DNA of 64,000 bases from Niastella sp. OAS944 (GCA_024809215.1 JANUBW010000001.1:682001-746000); one strand, 5' to 3'. Counted from the first letter of the stretch, positions 25,470 through 34,455 are shown. Translations and numbers: made by a program. Notes: generated by a model from the sequence alone, not told the origin.

Positions 25470-26711
25470 TTAGTGCCCCACAACCAACTCACCGGTTTCT
25501 TTATGTTTATACTTAAATACCAATGGGAATATAATACCCAGCAACAATGCATAACCGGCAAAACTGAACCAAATGGCCTGCCAGTCTTTTTCTCCGTTAA
25601 CAGTGAAATGATCTACCACAAGGCCACTGAGGTAATTTCCCAGAAACGCCCCTATACCATTGGTCATTAACATAAACAACCCCTGCGCACTTGCCCTGAT
25701 CCTGATATCGGCTTCCCTTTCAACAAACAATGATCCGGAAATATTGAAGAAATCGAACGCCATTCCATAAACGATCATTGAAAGAATAAGCAACCACAGC
25801 CCACTGCCGGGATCACCAATGGCAAACAGGGCAAAACGAAATACCCAGGCAAAGATGCTCATCAACATTACCTGTTTAATACCAAACCTTCTTAAAAAGA
25901 AAGGAATGGTAAGAATGAACAGCGTTTCGGAGATCTGCGAAATAGAAATTAACACATTAGAATGCTTTACGCCAAAAGCGTCGGGATAGCTTTTACTAAA
26001 ATCGGTAAGAAAGGAAGAACCGAAGGTATTCGTTATCTGTAACGCAGCGCCCAGCAACATGGCAAAAAGGAAAAAGATGATCATCTTCTTTCTTTTAAAC
26101 AACACAAAAGCATCGAGCCCCAGGGAGCTGGCCAGGCTTTTCTTTACAGCCGATTTAACAGGCGGGCAACCGGGCATGGTAAAAGCATACACTCCCAGCA
26201 GCAGCCCTGCCCCGGCGCTGATGTACAACTGCAACGGGCTTAAATTAAAACCACACAGGTCAACCATCCACATGGCGGCAATAAAGCCAATGGTGCCCCA
26301 TACTCTTATAGGCGGAAAATCTTTTACTATGTTAAGTCCCTTTTTTTCCAGCACGATATATGATACGGTGTTATTTAACCCAATGGTAGGCATAAACATA
26401 AATGAATTGAGCAACATGATCATATAAAGGGTGGGATAATCGGTTACCCTGGAAGCCCACAATAATAACAAGGCCCCTATAATATGGGCAATACCAAATA
26501 CCCTTTCAGCATTCAACCAACGGTCAGCCACAATACCAAACAAGGCAGGTGTAAAAATAGAGGCAATACCCATGGTGCCGTAAATACTACCCACCTGTCC
26601 GCCGGTAAAATGCAGCACGTTCGACATATACGCGCCAAGGGAAATAAGCCATGATCCCCAAACAAAGAACTCCAGGAAGTTCATAATAATAAGACGAAAC
26701 CTGATACTCAA
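25470..26711 (-). CDS. Nucleoside:H+ symporter-like MFS transporter
   Basis: A 413-residue protein with about 12 membrane helices. The N-terminal pattern MNFLEFFVWGSWLISLGAYM, the loop FGIVADRWLNAERVFG and the block RVWGTIGFIAAMW match the NHS branch of the MFS (NupG/XapB-like). It probably imports nucleosides by proton symport across the inner membrane. No nucleoside catabolism gene is adjacent. Confidence 0.85.
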   Translation of the reverse strand: MSIRFRLIIMNFLEFFVWGSWLISLGAYMSNVLHFTGGQVGSIYGTMGIASIFTPALFGIVADRWLNAERVFGIAHIIGALLLLWASRVTDYPTLYMIMLLNSFMFMPTIGLNNTVSYIVLEKKGLNIVKDFPPIRVWGTIGFIAAMWMVDLCGFNLSPLQLYISAGAGLLLGVYAFTMPGCPPVKSAVKKSLASSLGLDAFVLFKRKKMIIFFLFAMLLGAALQITNTFGSSFLTDFSKSYPDAFGVKHSNVLISISQISETLFILTIPFFLRRFGIKQVMLMSIFAWVFRFALFAIGDPGSGLWLLILSMIVYGMAFDFFNISGSLFVEREADIRIRASAQGLFMLMTNGIGAFLGNYLSGLVVDHFTVNGEKDWQAIWFSFAGYALLLGIIFPLVFKYKHKETGELVVGH

Positions 26712-26851
26712 TGTATTTTCTTTTTTATTGATAAAAGTTTAAGAATATGGGAAGATAATTAATTAAGATACAAGAAACAAGGTTCAGGCATTCATATCCG
26801 TTGGCTTTGCCCGCACTGACCTTAATCAAGTGCAGGTTTCGCGTTTTCCCG

Positions 26852-26859
26852 TAACTTTA
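26852..26859 (+). promoter_or_regulatory. Possible -7 element for mqnE
   Basis: TAACTTTA, one base from the TAnnTTTG consensus, 49 bp before the ATG. Confidence 0.3.
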
Positions 26860-26908
26860 CACCCGATTTTTTGTTACAAGTAAGAAAGGACGAGAAAATC
26901 CCTATCAA

Positions 26909-28078
26909 ATGAGTACTAACATTCAGCAGGTTATAGCAGCAGAACAAGACCCGGCCCTCCGCATTATTGGCGAAAAAATAGTAAACAAGCAACGTATTTC
27001 TCCCGAAGATGGATTGTTATTATTTGAAAAAGGCAGTCTGCCGTATGTAGGCGCCCTGGCCAATTTTGTTCGTGAGCGGCTCCATGGCGATACTACCTAT
27101 TTCAACAGGAATTTTCATATAGAACCCACCAACGTGTGTGTGTTTGCCTGTGCCTTTTGCTCATATTCGCGCCTGTATGCACACCGCGAAGAAGGCTGGG
27201 AACTAACCACCGATCAAATGCTCGACATAGTAAAAAGCTATGATGGCAAACCGGTTACCGAAGTGCATATTGTTGGCGGCGTTCACCCCAAACTGAACCT
27301 TGAATTCTTTGCCGATCTGCTGCGCAAAATAAAAGCGCACCGGCCCGAACTGCATATCAAAGGCTTTACACCCGTTGAGCTCGATTATATGTTCCGCAAG
27401 GCAAAGAAAACCGCTGCAGAAGGTATGAAGTACCTGCATGAAGCCGGTCTTGATTCATTACCCGGTGGTGGCGCCGAGATCTTTGCCCCCGAAATAAGGG
27501 AAAAGATCTGTGCCGATAAGGTGGATGCCGAAGGCTGGCTGGGCATTCATGAAGCTGCACACAACTTAGGCATGCATAGCAATGCCACCATGCTGTATGG
27601 TCATATTGAAGCCTTCAAACACCGCATAGATCACATGGAGCGCCTGCGCAAGTTGCAGGATAAAACCGGCGGGTTCAACACCTTTATTCCGCTGAAATTC
27701 CGCAATAAACAAAATGACATGAGCAATGTGCCTGAGTCGAGTGTGATTGAAGATATGCGTATGTATGCCATTGCCAGGTTGTATATGGATAACTTTCCGC
27801 ACCTGAAAGCCTATTGGCCAATGCTGGGCAGACATAATGCACAGCTTACTTTATCGTTTGGTGTAAATGATATCGATGGCACCATCGACGACAGTACTAA
27901 AATATATTCAATGGCCGGTAGTGAAGAACAAAACCCGGCTATGAGTACAGCCCAACTGGTTACACTAATTAAGCAGGCCCATAGAAAACCGGTTGAACGC
28001 GATACGCTGTATAACGTATTACACGATTACAGTGATTTGGATATTGCGCAGATAGATGTGAATCCGAATATGAATTAA
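26909..28078 (+). CDS. mqnE: Aminofutalosine synthase (radical SAM)
   Basis: A 389-residue radical SAM enzyme of the futalosine menaquinone pathway, which joins S-adenosylmethionine and enolpyruvyl-benzoate to give aminofutalosine. The 4Fe-4S motif is CVFACAFCSY (CX3CX2C, about residues 75-84). EVHIVGGVHP and LDSLPGGGAEIF are typical of the MqnE/MqnC group, and the length and N-terminus fit MqnE better than MqnC. Other mqn genes are not in the window, which is common because the pathway is scattered in Bacteroidota. Confidence 0.9.
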   Translation: MSTNIQQVIAAEQDPALRIIGEKIVNKQRISPEDGLLLFEKGSLPYVGALANFVRERLHGDTTYFNRNFHIEPTNVCVFACAFCSYSRLYAHREEGWELTTDQMLDIVKSYDGKPVTEVHIVGGVHPKLNLEFFADLLRKIKAHRPELHIKGFTPVELDYMFRKAKKTAAEGMKYLHEAGLDSLPGGGAEIFAPEIREKICADKVDAEGWLGIHEAAHNLGMHSNATMLYGHIEAFKHRIDHMERLRKLQDKTGGFNTFIPLKFRNKQNDMSNVPESSVIEDMRMYAIARLYMDNFPHLKAYWPMLGRHNAQLTLSFGVNDIDGTIDDSTKIYSMAGSEEQNPAMSTAQLVTLIKQAHRKPVERDTLYNVLHDYSDLDIAQIDVNPNMN

Positions 28079-28082
28079 GAAA

Positions 28083-28117
28083 AAGTTGACGAGTTGACGA
28101 GTTAACAAGTTGACAAG
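28083..28117. repeat. Stuttered repeat, words TTGACGAG
   Basis: Four successive 8-bp words (TTGACGAG twice, TTAACAAG, TTGACAAG) directly follow mqnE. Confidence 0.75.
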
Positions 28118-28129
28118 TAATACAAGGAG

Positions 28130-28162
28130 GCCCGGTAACTGATAATCAGTTACCGGGCTTTT
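28130..28162 (+). terminator. mqnE terminator
   Basis: GCCCGGTAACTGA, TAA, TCAGTTACCGGGC form a perfect 13-bp stem, followed by TTTT. A CGTTTCACG/TTGCCG stutter follows at 28165-28193. Confidence 0.85.
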
Positions 28163-28222
28163 ACGTTTCACGTTTGCCGTTTGCCGTTTCACGACTGTAC
28201 ACTCGCGATGCTTGCCGTCTTT

Positions 28223-29650
28223 TCAGCATTCCGGAAGACTTAACGGTATATGCACCGCCAATCCGCCTTCAGCAGTTTCTTTATATTTATGGCTCATATC
28301 AATGGCCGTGTCCCACATGGTTTTGATAACGGTATCGAGCGATACCTTGGCAAAATCGGGCGTGCTTTGTTGCGCCAGTTGCGATGCAGTAATGGCTTTT
28401 ATAGCACCCATGGTATTTCTTTCAATACAGGGTATTTGAACAAGCCCCCCAATAGGATCGCAGGTTAAACCCAGGTGATGCTCCATAGCAATTTCAGCAG
28501 CCATAAGGGTTTGGCGTTGACTGCCACCCAATACTTCGGTTAGCCCCGCAGCGGCCATGGCCGACGACACGCCAATTTCAGCCTGGCACCCGCCCATAGC
28601 GGCAGAGATGGTAGCGCCCTTTTTAAAGATGCTGCCTATTTCAGAAGCAGTAAGCATGAACTGTATGATCTTGTCATTATTATATCCGTCGCAAAACACC
28701 ACCAGGTAATGTAATACGGCGGGAATAACCCCAGCCGCTCCATTGGTTGGCGCCGTTACCACCCGGCCAAAAGAAGCATTTTCTTCATTGATGGACAGGG
28801 CAAAACAACTCACCCAGTCGAGAATGTATTTAAAATCGTTTCCGCCGGCACGAATGGCCTTTATCCAAGAGTCATAATCGTTATAAGTTTTGCCCTGCAA
28901 AAGTTTTTTATTAAGGTCTGCGGCCCTGCGTTTTACCTGTAAGCCGCCGGGCAACACACCCTGGCTATGGCATCCCCGGTACATACACTCCTTCATCACC
29001 TGCCATATTTTTAATACACCCTGGCGGGTAGAATCTTCATTGCGCCAGCTGTTCTCGTTCTCCATTACCACTTCGCTAATGCTTAAACCGGTTTTACGGC
29101 ACCAGTGCAACAGATCATCGGCAGTATCAACCGGGAAGGGTAATTGTACCGATGCGGCTGCGGCCGCCTTTTCATTTTCCTGCTGAACAAACCCACCGCC
29201 AACAGAATAGTAGGTTGCGGCATGCTGTTCGCCATTCACCAGCGTGATGGCAAAAGTCAATGCATTGGGATGATAGGGCAGCGATTCGGTGAACAGGAAT
29301 TCAACATCCCGGGCAGGGTCGAAATCAATTTGATGTTTGCCATGTAACAATAGCTTTTTGGTGTCGCGAATGCGCCGTACTTTTTCATCGAGCAGTTCTA
29401 CCTCACAGGTTACGGGGTCTTCTCCACTAAGGCCCATGAGCACGGCCAGATCGGTACCGTGGCCCTTGCCGGTTTTTGCAAGCGAACCATATAGCAGTAC
29501 CTGCAGGCCGGTTACCTGTAAAAGCTGGTGCTTTTGTTCTAGGGATTGTAAAAATAGCTGGGCGGCACGCCAGGGGCCAAGGGTATGGGAGCTGGATGGA
29601 CCTACACCTATCTTGAAGATGTCAAATACGGAAATTGCTTCGTGTGGCAA
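28223..29650 (-). CDS. sdaA: L-serine ammonia-lyase (iron-sulfur type)
   Basis: A 475-residue single-chain L-serine dehydratase converting serine to pyruvate and ammonia. The N-terminal domain starts [18 protein letters not shown]. The C-terminal domain has the Fe-S cysteines in the [10 protein letters not shown] and [13 protein letters not shown] regions. The start is a TTG at 29650. No ATG is available before the family N-terminus, and the promoter-like box 17 bp upstream rules out a longer leader. Confidence 0.92.
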   Translation of the reverse strand: MPHEAISVFDIFKIGVGPSSSHTLGPWRAAQLFLQSLEQKHQLLQVTGLQVLLYGSLAKTGKGHGTDLAVLMGLSGEDPVTCEVELLDEKVRRIRDTKKLLLHGKHQIDFDPARDVEFLFTESLPYHPNALTFAITLVNGEQHAATYYSVGGGFVQQENEKAAAAASVQLPFPVDTADDLLHWCRKTGLSISEVVMENENSWRNEDSTRQGVLKIWQVMKECMYRGCHSQGVLPGGLQVKRRAADLNKKLLQGKTYNDYDSWIKAIRAGGNDFKYILDWVSCFALSINEENASFGRVVTAPTNGAAGVIPAVLHYLVVFCDGYNNDKIIQFMLTASEIGSIFKKGATISAAMGGCQAEIGVSSAMAAAGLTEVLGGSQRQTLMAAEIAMEHHLGLTCDPIGGLVQIPCIERNTMGAIKAITASQLAQQSTPDFAKVSLDTVIKTMWDTAIDMSHKYKETAEGGLAVHIPLSLPEC

Positions 29651-29666
29651 ATTGTATACATTTTTG

Positions 29667-29674
29667 CAAATGTA
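29667..29674 (-). promoter_or_regulatory. -7 element for sdaA
   Basis: The minus strand reads TACATTTG (TAnnTTTG), 16 bp before the TTG start. This predicts a leader of only about ten bases. Confidence 0.5.
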
Positions 29675-29703
29675 TGAAGAACGGGTGTTAGTTTATAGTT
29701 AAG

Positions 29704-30192
29704 CTAATAAAATGAAGTAAGTGCAACATCAAACACCAGGATAGAATTGGCCGGAATGATCACTTTTCCGCTTTCGTCCTTTATTTCTTTGGAGCCATAG
29801 GCGAGGGTGGGCGGAATGTACAACCTCATATAGCCGCCTTTTCTAATAAGAAGAAGGCCCTTTCGTAATCCTTCGATAGAAGAACCGAGGGTAAATGCCG
29901 TACTTTTTTGCTCAAAAACGGTACCACTGATAAGTTTGCCGGTATAGGTTAAAGATACCTGCGAACAAAGGTTAGGCGAACCATCGCCCTCCCCTGCATT
30001 AACGATCTCATAATACAATCCGCTTGAATCTTTTGAAGCAGAAGTAATATTATTAGTAGTAAGATATGATTGTACGGCCTGTTGCTCGCTCGCCGGCGCT
30101 ACAATATTTTGCTCATTGTAACCGCAACCCGAGTCTTTTTTACAGCTATAAAAAAGGACAAAGCACAGAAAACCCCAAACAAGATTTCTCAT
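29704..30192 (-). CDS. FKBP-type peptidyl-prolyl isomerase, lipoprotein
   Basis: A 162-residue protein with an N-terminal lipobox (LFYSC, Cys near 17) and a Bacteroidota-type FKBP domain. VSLTYTGKLISGTVFEQKS, GLLLIRKGGYMRLYIPPTLAYG and the final IPANSILVFDVALT are characteristic. It catalyses proline isomerisation in the envelope, probably as a folding factor. It sits 53 bp upstream of sdaA on the same strand, with sdaA's own promoter in between. Confidence 0.9.
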   Translation of the reverse strand: MRNLVWGFLCFVLFYSCKKDSGCGYNEQNIVAPASEQQAVQSYLTTNNITSASKDSSGLYYEIVNAGEGDGSPNLCSQVSLTYTGKLISGTVFEQKSTAFTLGSSIEGLRKGLLLIRKGGYMRLYIPPTLAYGSKEIKDESGKVIIPANSILVFDVALTSFY

Positions 30193-30333
30193 TAGAAATT
30201 GATTTGTTTATGATTACCCCAGGTACTGTTTAAGAGACAATGATTTATAGAAGATTGCTGCATTCTTTAGGGTCACAGACAGGTTGTGTTAATTGGCAAA
30301 AATCAATAACTGCTCAGCCTGCATTTTTATTGT

Positions 30334-30684
30334 CTATTGCTCGTTACCTTGTTGCCTTGCAGCTTCTTCCTGCTCCTGCTCCTGCGCCTTCAGCTCAAGA
30401 TAATGCTGCTCCCGCTGGTCCCACTGATGGCGTTTGTAAAATAAAGCCACAAATACAGCAATACATATTATAGCAATTATTAGTACGACCGGACTGCTCT
30501 GGCTATTGGCCTCCATATTGGCGCGCTGGTACCAGAATTTACCGGAAAACAATATAATTAATACGGGAATTGCAAACAGCATTCCTATAGGAAGCCCCAG
30601 TAATAGTTGTTTATTGATCTTTTTTTCCCGTAACCGGTTCTCCTCCCAGTACTTCAAAAACGCCTTTTGTGTTTCAGTAAGCAT
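30334..30684 (-). CDS. Hypothetical two-helix membrane protein
   Basis: A 116-residue protein: a short charged N-terminus, two hydrophobic helices (GLPIGMLFAIPVLIILFSG and PVVLIIAIICIAVFVALFY), and a Gln/Glu-rich helical tail. No family is recognised. The ATG at 30684 is preferred over a TTG-type extension from 30705. It is divergent from the HU/CCDC81-like gene. Confidence 0.6.
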   Translation of the reverse strand: MLTETQKAFLKYWEENRLREKKINKQLLLGLPIGMLFAIPVLIILFSGKFWYQRANMEANSQSSPVVLIIAIICIAVFVALFYKRHQWDQREQHYLELKAQEQEQEEAARQQGNEQ

Positions 30685-30800
30685 GCCTAATAAATTAATC
30701 CACAAACAAATAAACTTCCAGCAAAAGTAATAACTTACCTTGTAGTGTATTGTGGTACAGTCAAATAAATACTTAACTTACACCAAAAATCCTTAATCTC

Positions 30801-31811
30801 TTGAAAATTTCTGTTTTAGTAGCGCAATATTTTTACCAGAATAAGAGACTGAACTTACCTGGTATAGGAACCTTTTACCTTGATATTGCTTTAGATGTAC
30901 AAAATATAGATAAAGGCTCGCGTGATCTGCTTGACCACATCTCTTATGCTCAAAAAAGCATTACCAAGCCCGATGAAGAACTGATTGATTTTATCAGAAA
31001 GCACACCGGCAAGATAAGGCCATTGGCAGAGTCGGACCTGGAGACATTTGTAGCCGATGGCAAGCTGATGCTGAACATTGGCAAGCCCTTTCACATTGAA
31101 GGCATAGGCACTTTACAAAAGAACCGCGAAGGAGTATACGAGTTTACACCAGGCCAGCCTGTTGTACAACGCCTTGAGTCGCCGCCCACATTAACGAATG
31201 CAGACCACCTGGAAGACAGGCCCAAAAAGAAATCGGTTTTTGATGAAGATCCCAATGAAGCAAGAAATTCGCAGATCCGCCGTATTGCCATCATCATGGG
31301 CGTTATAGTTGGTATTGGCATCATTGTATGGGGTGGTTACAGCCTCTTCTCTTCAAAAGTAAAAGATCGCAAAACAGAAACAGCCGCTTCTTCTGGTAAT
31401 GCTGAGGATACACAACAACAAACATCAGAATACCTGTCGAACCTGAATGATCCTAAAAAAGCGCTGGAGAATGTTATCAATAAAGACAGTGTATTACTTA
31501 ATGATGTAAATGGCGCAGATACTACAAAAGCAACCACTGTTTCAGGTGCACCAGCCGCTACCGCTACAGCCCCTGTTGCCACCGGGCCTCAAAAAATGTA
31601 TAAGTATGTACTGCAAACCACTAAGTCAAAAACAACAGCAATAGGTATGTTGAACCGGCTTAAACCTAAGGTGCAGCTCGAAACTACCGACTCTACTTTA
31701 TTCAAAATTGTTATTTCTTTGCCGGGCACGCCGGCCGATACCACCCGTATAAAAGACTCGTTGCGTTATTGGTATTGGGGTGCCCGTGATAAGCAGATCA
31801 TTATTGAATAG
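30801..31811 (+). CDS. HU/CCDC81-like protein with single membrane helix and C-terminal SPOR-like region
   Basis: A 336-residue protein. The first about 120 residues form a tandem HU-like fold as in prokaryotic CCDC81/HU proteins (start ISVLVAQYFYQNKRLNLPGIG). One membrane helix follows at about residues 160-180 (RRIAIIMGVIVGIGIIVWGG). A Thr/Ala-rich linker leads to a final domain of about 75 residues (YKYVLQTTKSKTTAIGMLNR) that may be SPOR-like. The start codon is TTG: the family N-terminus coincides with it and no ATG is available. It may link a cytosolic structure to the peptidoglycan, which is inference. Confidence 0.7.
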   Translation: MKISVLVAQYFYQNKRLNLPGIGTFYLDIALDVQNIDKGSRDLLDHISYAQKSITKPDEELIDFIRKHTGKIRPLAESDLETFVADGKLMLNIGKPFHIEGIGTLQKNREGVYEFTPGQPVVQRLESPPTLTNADHLEDRPKKKSVFDEDPNEARNSQIRRIAIIMGVIVGIGIIVWGGYSLFSSKVKDRKTETAASSGNAEDTQQQTSEYLSNLNDPKKALENVINKDSVLLNDVNGADTTKATTVSGAPAATATAPVATGPQKMYKYVLQTTKSKTTAIGMLNRLKPKVQLETTDSTLFKIVISLPGTPADTTRIKDSLRYWYWGARDKQIIIE

Positions 31812-31849
31812 CAGCTACCTTAAAACCGGAAACTATTTCGGCCATAACA

Positions 31850-31962
31850 AAAAGCTAAAAGCCGAAAGCCTAAAGCTGAAAGCAAATACAGGAAGCCTGA
31901 TTCAAAATGTATTGTATTGCTTTTCGCTTTTAGCCTTAGCCTTTAGGCAGCGACTTGTAAAG
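31850..31962. repeat. Stuttered hairpin, words AAAGCCTAAAGCTGAAAGC
   Basis: A run of AAAGCTAAAAGCCG-type words is followed by the complement-type run GCTTTTAGCCTTAGCC. It fills the gap before the cupin gene. Confidence 0.7.
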
Positions 31963-31974
31963 AAGAATTAAAAA

Positions 31975-32484
31975 ATGAGTAATAGAACCGCTGAGTACTG
32001 GATAAATAAACTACAACTAACTACCCATATAGAAGGTGGTGCTTTCAGGGAAATATACCGGAGCCCGGTTATGGCGCCTTTGCAGGCACTTCCTTCTACG
32101 TTCGGGGGTGAACGAAACTTCTGCACCAGCATTTACTTCTTACTGCAACGGCAACAGTTCTCTGCTTTTCATAAAATAAAAAGCGATGAAGTATGGCATT
32201 TCTATTATGGCGATGCGTTGATCGTTTATGAAATAGATAAACAAGGCAGCCTGACAGAACACCGCCTGGGTTGCGACCCCGATAATAATGAAAGCTTTCA
32301 GTGTGTAATAGCCGCAGGCAACTGGTTTGCTGCACGGCTGGCGCCCGGTGGCGAATATGCATTAGTGGGATGCACCGTTTCCCCGGGTTTCGACTTTGCC
32401 GATTTTGAACTGGCGAAACAGGCAGAGCTTATGGCCTCCTACCCTGCGCATTCGCAACTAATAAAAGAACTGACAATAGCATAA
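31975..32484 (+). CDS. Cupin protein, DUF985 family
   Basis: A 169-residue cupin of the DUF985 group. The N-terminal block is AEYWINKLQLTTHIEGGAFR, the beta-barrel motif DEVWHFYYGDALIVYEID, and the end ALVGCTVSPGFDFADFELA. The biochemical role of the family is not established. A terminator follows. Confidence 0.85.
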   Translation: MSNRTAEYWINKLQLTTHIEGGAFREIYRSPVMAPLQALPSTFGGERNFCTSIYFLLQRQQFSAFHKIKSDEVWHFYYGDALIVYEIDKQGSLTEHRLGCDPDNNESFQCVIAAGNWFAARLAPGGEYALVGCTVSPGFDFADFELAKQAELMASYPAHSQLIKELTIA

Positions 32485-32504
32485 TTGAGTTAACTCGTGA
32501 ACTC

Positions 32505-32543
32505 ATAAAAAAGCCATTCCGCCCACAGCGGAGTGGCTTTTTT
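32505..32543 (+). terminator. Terminator after the cupin gene
   Basis: AAGCCATTCCGC pairs with GCGGAGTGGCTT between an A-run and a T-run. Confidence 0.85.
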
Positions 32544-32558
32544 ATGTAATTTAAACGC

Positions 32559-33158
32559 ATGAAACAATTACTGTTATTTTCAGCATGTATTCTGCTAACG
32601 ATTGGCCTTTCGGCCCAAAAGAAAAAATCGCTTTTCAATGGTAAAGATCTTACGGGGTGGACGATCCACGGCACAGAAAAATGGTATGTAGAAAAAGGCG
32701 AACTGATTTGTGAAAGCGGTCCCGATAAAGAGTATGGTTATTTAAGCACCAATGAAAAGTATAAAAATTTCGAGCTCACGGTGCAGTTCAAACAGGAAGC
32801 AAACGGCAATAGCGGGGTGTTTATTCGTTCGGGTATTGAGGGTGTAAAGATCAGCGGCTGGCAGGTTGAAGTGGCCCCATCCAATGCACATACCGGTGGT
32901 ATTTACGAAAGCTATGGCCGCGGCTGGCTTATTCAACCCAAGGCCGAAGACGAAAAATGGTTAAAGATGGGCGAATGGAACACTATGAAGATCAGCATGA
33001 TCAATGATGAAATAACCACCTGGTTAAATGGGCATCAGATGATCACTTTAAAAGATGAAAAGATAGGTAAAGGGGAAGGTTTTATAGCCTTGCAAATACA
33101 TTCCGGCGGTGGCATTAAAGTTCGGTGGAAGAATATTAAGATCAAAGTGCTGGATTAG
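32559..33158 (+). CDS. Secreted DUF1080 (3-keto-disaccharide hydrolase-like) protein
   Basis: A 199-residue protein with a signal peptide (LLLFSACILLTIGLSAQ). A single DUF1080 jelly-roll domain begins SLFNGKDLTGWTIHG, has NSGVFIRSG in the middle and IALQIHSGGGIKVRWKNIKI at the end. The domain belongs to the concanavalin-like fold; characterised members hydrolyse 3-keto-glycosides. No oxidoreductase of that pathway is adjacent. Confidence 0.85.
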   Translation: MKQLLLFSACILLTIGLSAQKKKSLFNGKDLTGWTIHGTEKWYVEKGELICESGPDKEYGYLSTNEKYKNFELTVQFKQEANGNSGVFIRSGIEGVKISGWQVEVAPSNAHTGGIYESYGRGWLIQPKAEDEKWLKMGEWNTMKISMINDEITTWLNGHQMITLKDEKIGKGEGFIALQIHSGGGIKVRWKNIKIKVLD

Positions 33159-33299
33159 CCTGTTTTTTAAAACCTAAAGGGGAACTATAAACGGCCTGGC
33201 ATTTTAATTCTCGTCAAAATGCTAACCCGTCAACTTGTTAACATTTTGCACCTGCATACAACGCGCATGCGAAATTTTGCGTCATATTAAGTGCTACCC

Positions 33300-33410
33300 G
33301 CTCCCTTTTTAACCCGTTTTACATCCGTAAGAGGGTAATCTTTGAGACCACAGGCTCAAGGCATTACTGTTATAAGGGGTGTTCGCCAACCGGCGGAACA
33401 CCTTTTTTTA
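33300..33410 (+). ncRNA. Candidate structured small RNA
   Basis: A stem-loop (33335-33339 with 33363-33367, and 33342-33346 with 33355-33359, loop at 33347-33354) is followed 10 bases later by a strong terminator hairpin. It lies 180 bp beyond the DUF1080 stop codon with no gene between. A promoter is not clear. It could alternatively be the 3' tail of the DUF1080 mRNA. Confidence 0.35.
33376..33410 (+). terminator. Strong terminator
   Basis: GGTGTTCGCC pairs with GGCGGAACACC (one bulged G), then a run of seven T. Confidence 0.85.
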
Positions 33411-33478
33411 TTTTACAGACGGTGTAACAAGGTGATTTGCAAAAAATATTACTTTTTTATCACTTCTGAGCCGGATCT

Positions 33479-33878
33479 TTCTAATAAAAAACAATTCCTT
33501 ACGGGAATCTTTAAAACCCTACAGGAATTTGCTTTTCCCTACAAGAAATGCTAAAAGATTAAAGGAATTCGCTTTTCCGTTCGGGAATTCCTAAAACCTT
33601 ACAAGTATCCGCCATTCCTTACAGGAAACGTCAAAAGATTTAAAGAAAACAGAAAAGCTTACAGGAATCCCCGATTATTTACAGGAATCTCTAACTTCTT
33701 ACAGGAAATAAGAAAAGCTTGAAAGAATCCTAAAAAATTGGAAGGAAATACTGAAGGCTTACAAAAAAACTCAATAGTTGTAACAAACCCGGCTTTTTTT
33801 TTCAAAAACAGGAATAGTTGTAAAAAATCTCTGAAAGTTTACAAGAACCGGTAAATATTTACAAAGGTTGATCGTTGC
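33479..33878. repeat. Exact-period 20-bp diverged tandem array
   Basis: About 20 consecutive units of exactly 20 bp, with no insertion or deletion. Consensus is close to TTACAGGAATCnnnAAAAnC. The ACAGGAA-like core begins at 33501, 33521, 33541 and so on, and is clearest in 33621, 33661, 33681 and 33701. Individual units differ at many positions. All frames are interrupted, and 20 is not a multiple of three, so it is not coding. Together with the flanks this fills the gene-free stretch 33159-34080. Confidence 0.85.
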
Positions 33879-33984
33879 AGCGCTGCAAAGAAGCGCTGCA
33901 ACCAGCTTTTAACGCATTGCAGGCTTACGATGGATAAAAACCACCCAGCAATGAGATATTGCAATCAACATTTGGTGCGTTGCA
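33874..33984. repeat. TTGCA-type sites at 21-bp spacing
   Basis: The hexamers GTTGCA (33874), GCTGCA (33895), ATTGCA (33916), ATTGCA (33958) and GTTGCA (33979) fall on an exact 21-bp ladder with one rung missing at 33937. The first two also form a 10-bp stem, GTTGCAGCGC/GCGCTGCAAC. The ladder lies between the 20-bp array and the YdhR-like gene. Confidence 0.5.
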
Positions 33985-34080
33985 AATTACAACGGTTCAA
34001 AATCAAATAAACATGTCAAAGCTATTCACCGTCATTGTTTATAATAATGAAGTTTTTCAACTTTATAATAAAAAATAGCT

Positions 34081-34407
34081 ATGACACATAAAATCTTAAT
34101 TACAAAATTCAACTACAATTTACCTCATGCTGAGTTCAGAGAGCTTCTTCTTTCCGTTGCCGGAGAATTTGCAAAAGTGCCCGGTTGCGAATGGAAAATA
34201 TGGTTAATAGATGAGGAAAAACAGGAAGGTGGCGCCGTTTATCTTTTTAAGGATGAAGAAGCGCTTTCAACATTTAAGCAAAGCCCATTGGTACAATCAG
34301 TGTTATCGCATCCTGCATTGAGCAATTTTGATTTGAGGGAAACCGATATTGTTAAAGAACCTAGTGTTATTACGCATGCCCCTGTTTCAGAAATGATGAT
34401 GGCCTAA
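34081..34407 (+). CDS. YdhR-like putative monooxygenase (ferredoxin-like fold)
   Basis: A 108-residue protein resembling the YdhR family: FAKVPGCEWKIWLIDEEKQE, then GGAVYLFKDEEALSTFKQSP. Members are small dimeric alpha-beta barrels annotated as monooxygenases without proven activity. It is the only gene downstream of the 20-bp array. It ends in a stem-loop shared with the convergent gene. Confidence 0.75.
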   Translation: MTHKILITKFNYNLPHAEFRELLLSVAGEFAKVPGCEWKIWLIDEEKQEGGAVYLFKDEEALSTFKQSPLVQSVLSHPALSNFDLRETDIVKEPSVITHAPVSEMMMA

Positions 34408-34425
34408 GGAGTTGATCACGGACAA

Positions 34426-34455
34426 GAGTGAGCAAATGAGCAACTTTGCTCACTC
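34426..34455. terminator. Stem-loop shared by convergent genes
   Basis: GAGTGAGCAAA and TTTGCTCACTC form a perfect 11-bp stem around an 8-base loop. The right arm contains the stop codon of the minus-strand gene. Confidence 0.6.

Noticed and set aside
26760..26908. Riboswitch upstream of mqnE
   Set aside because: Only short G/C stretches; no conserved aptamer pattern could be recognised.
33342..33554. 70-codon plus-strand frame across the terminator and array
   Set aside because: It runs through a strong terminator hairpin and into the 20-bp repeats; no family or start signal.
33479..33878. CRISPR array
   Set aside because: Period is 20 bp in total, so there is no repeat-spacer structure; units diverge gradually and no cas genes are in the window.
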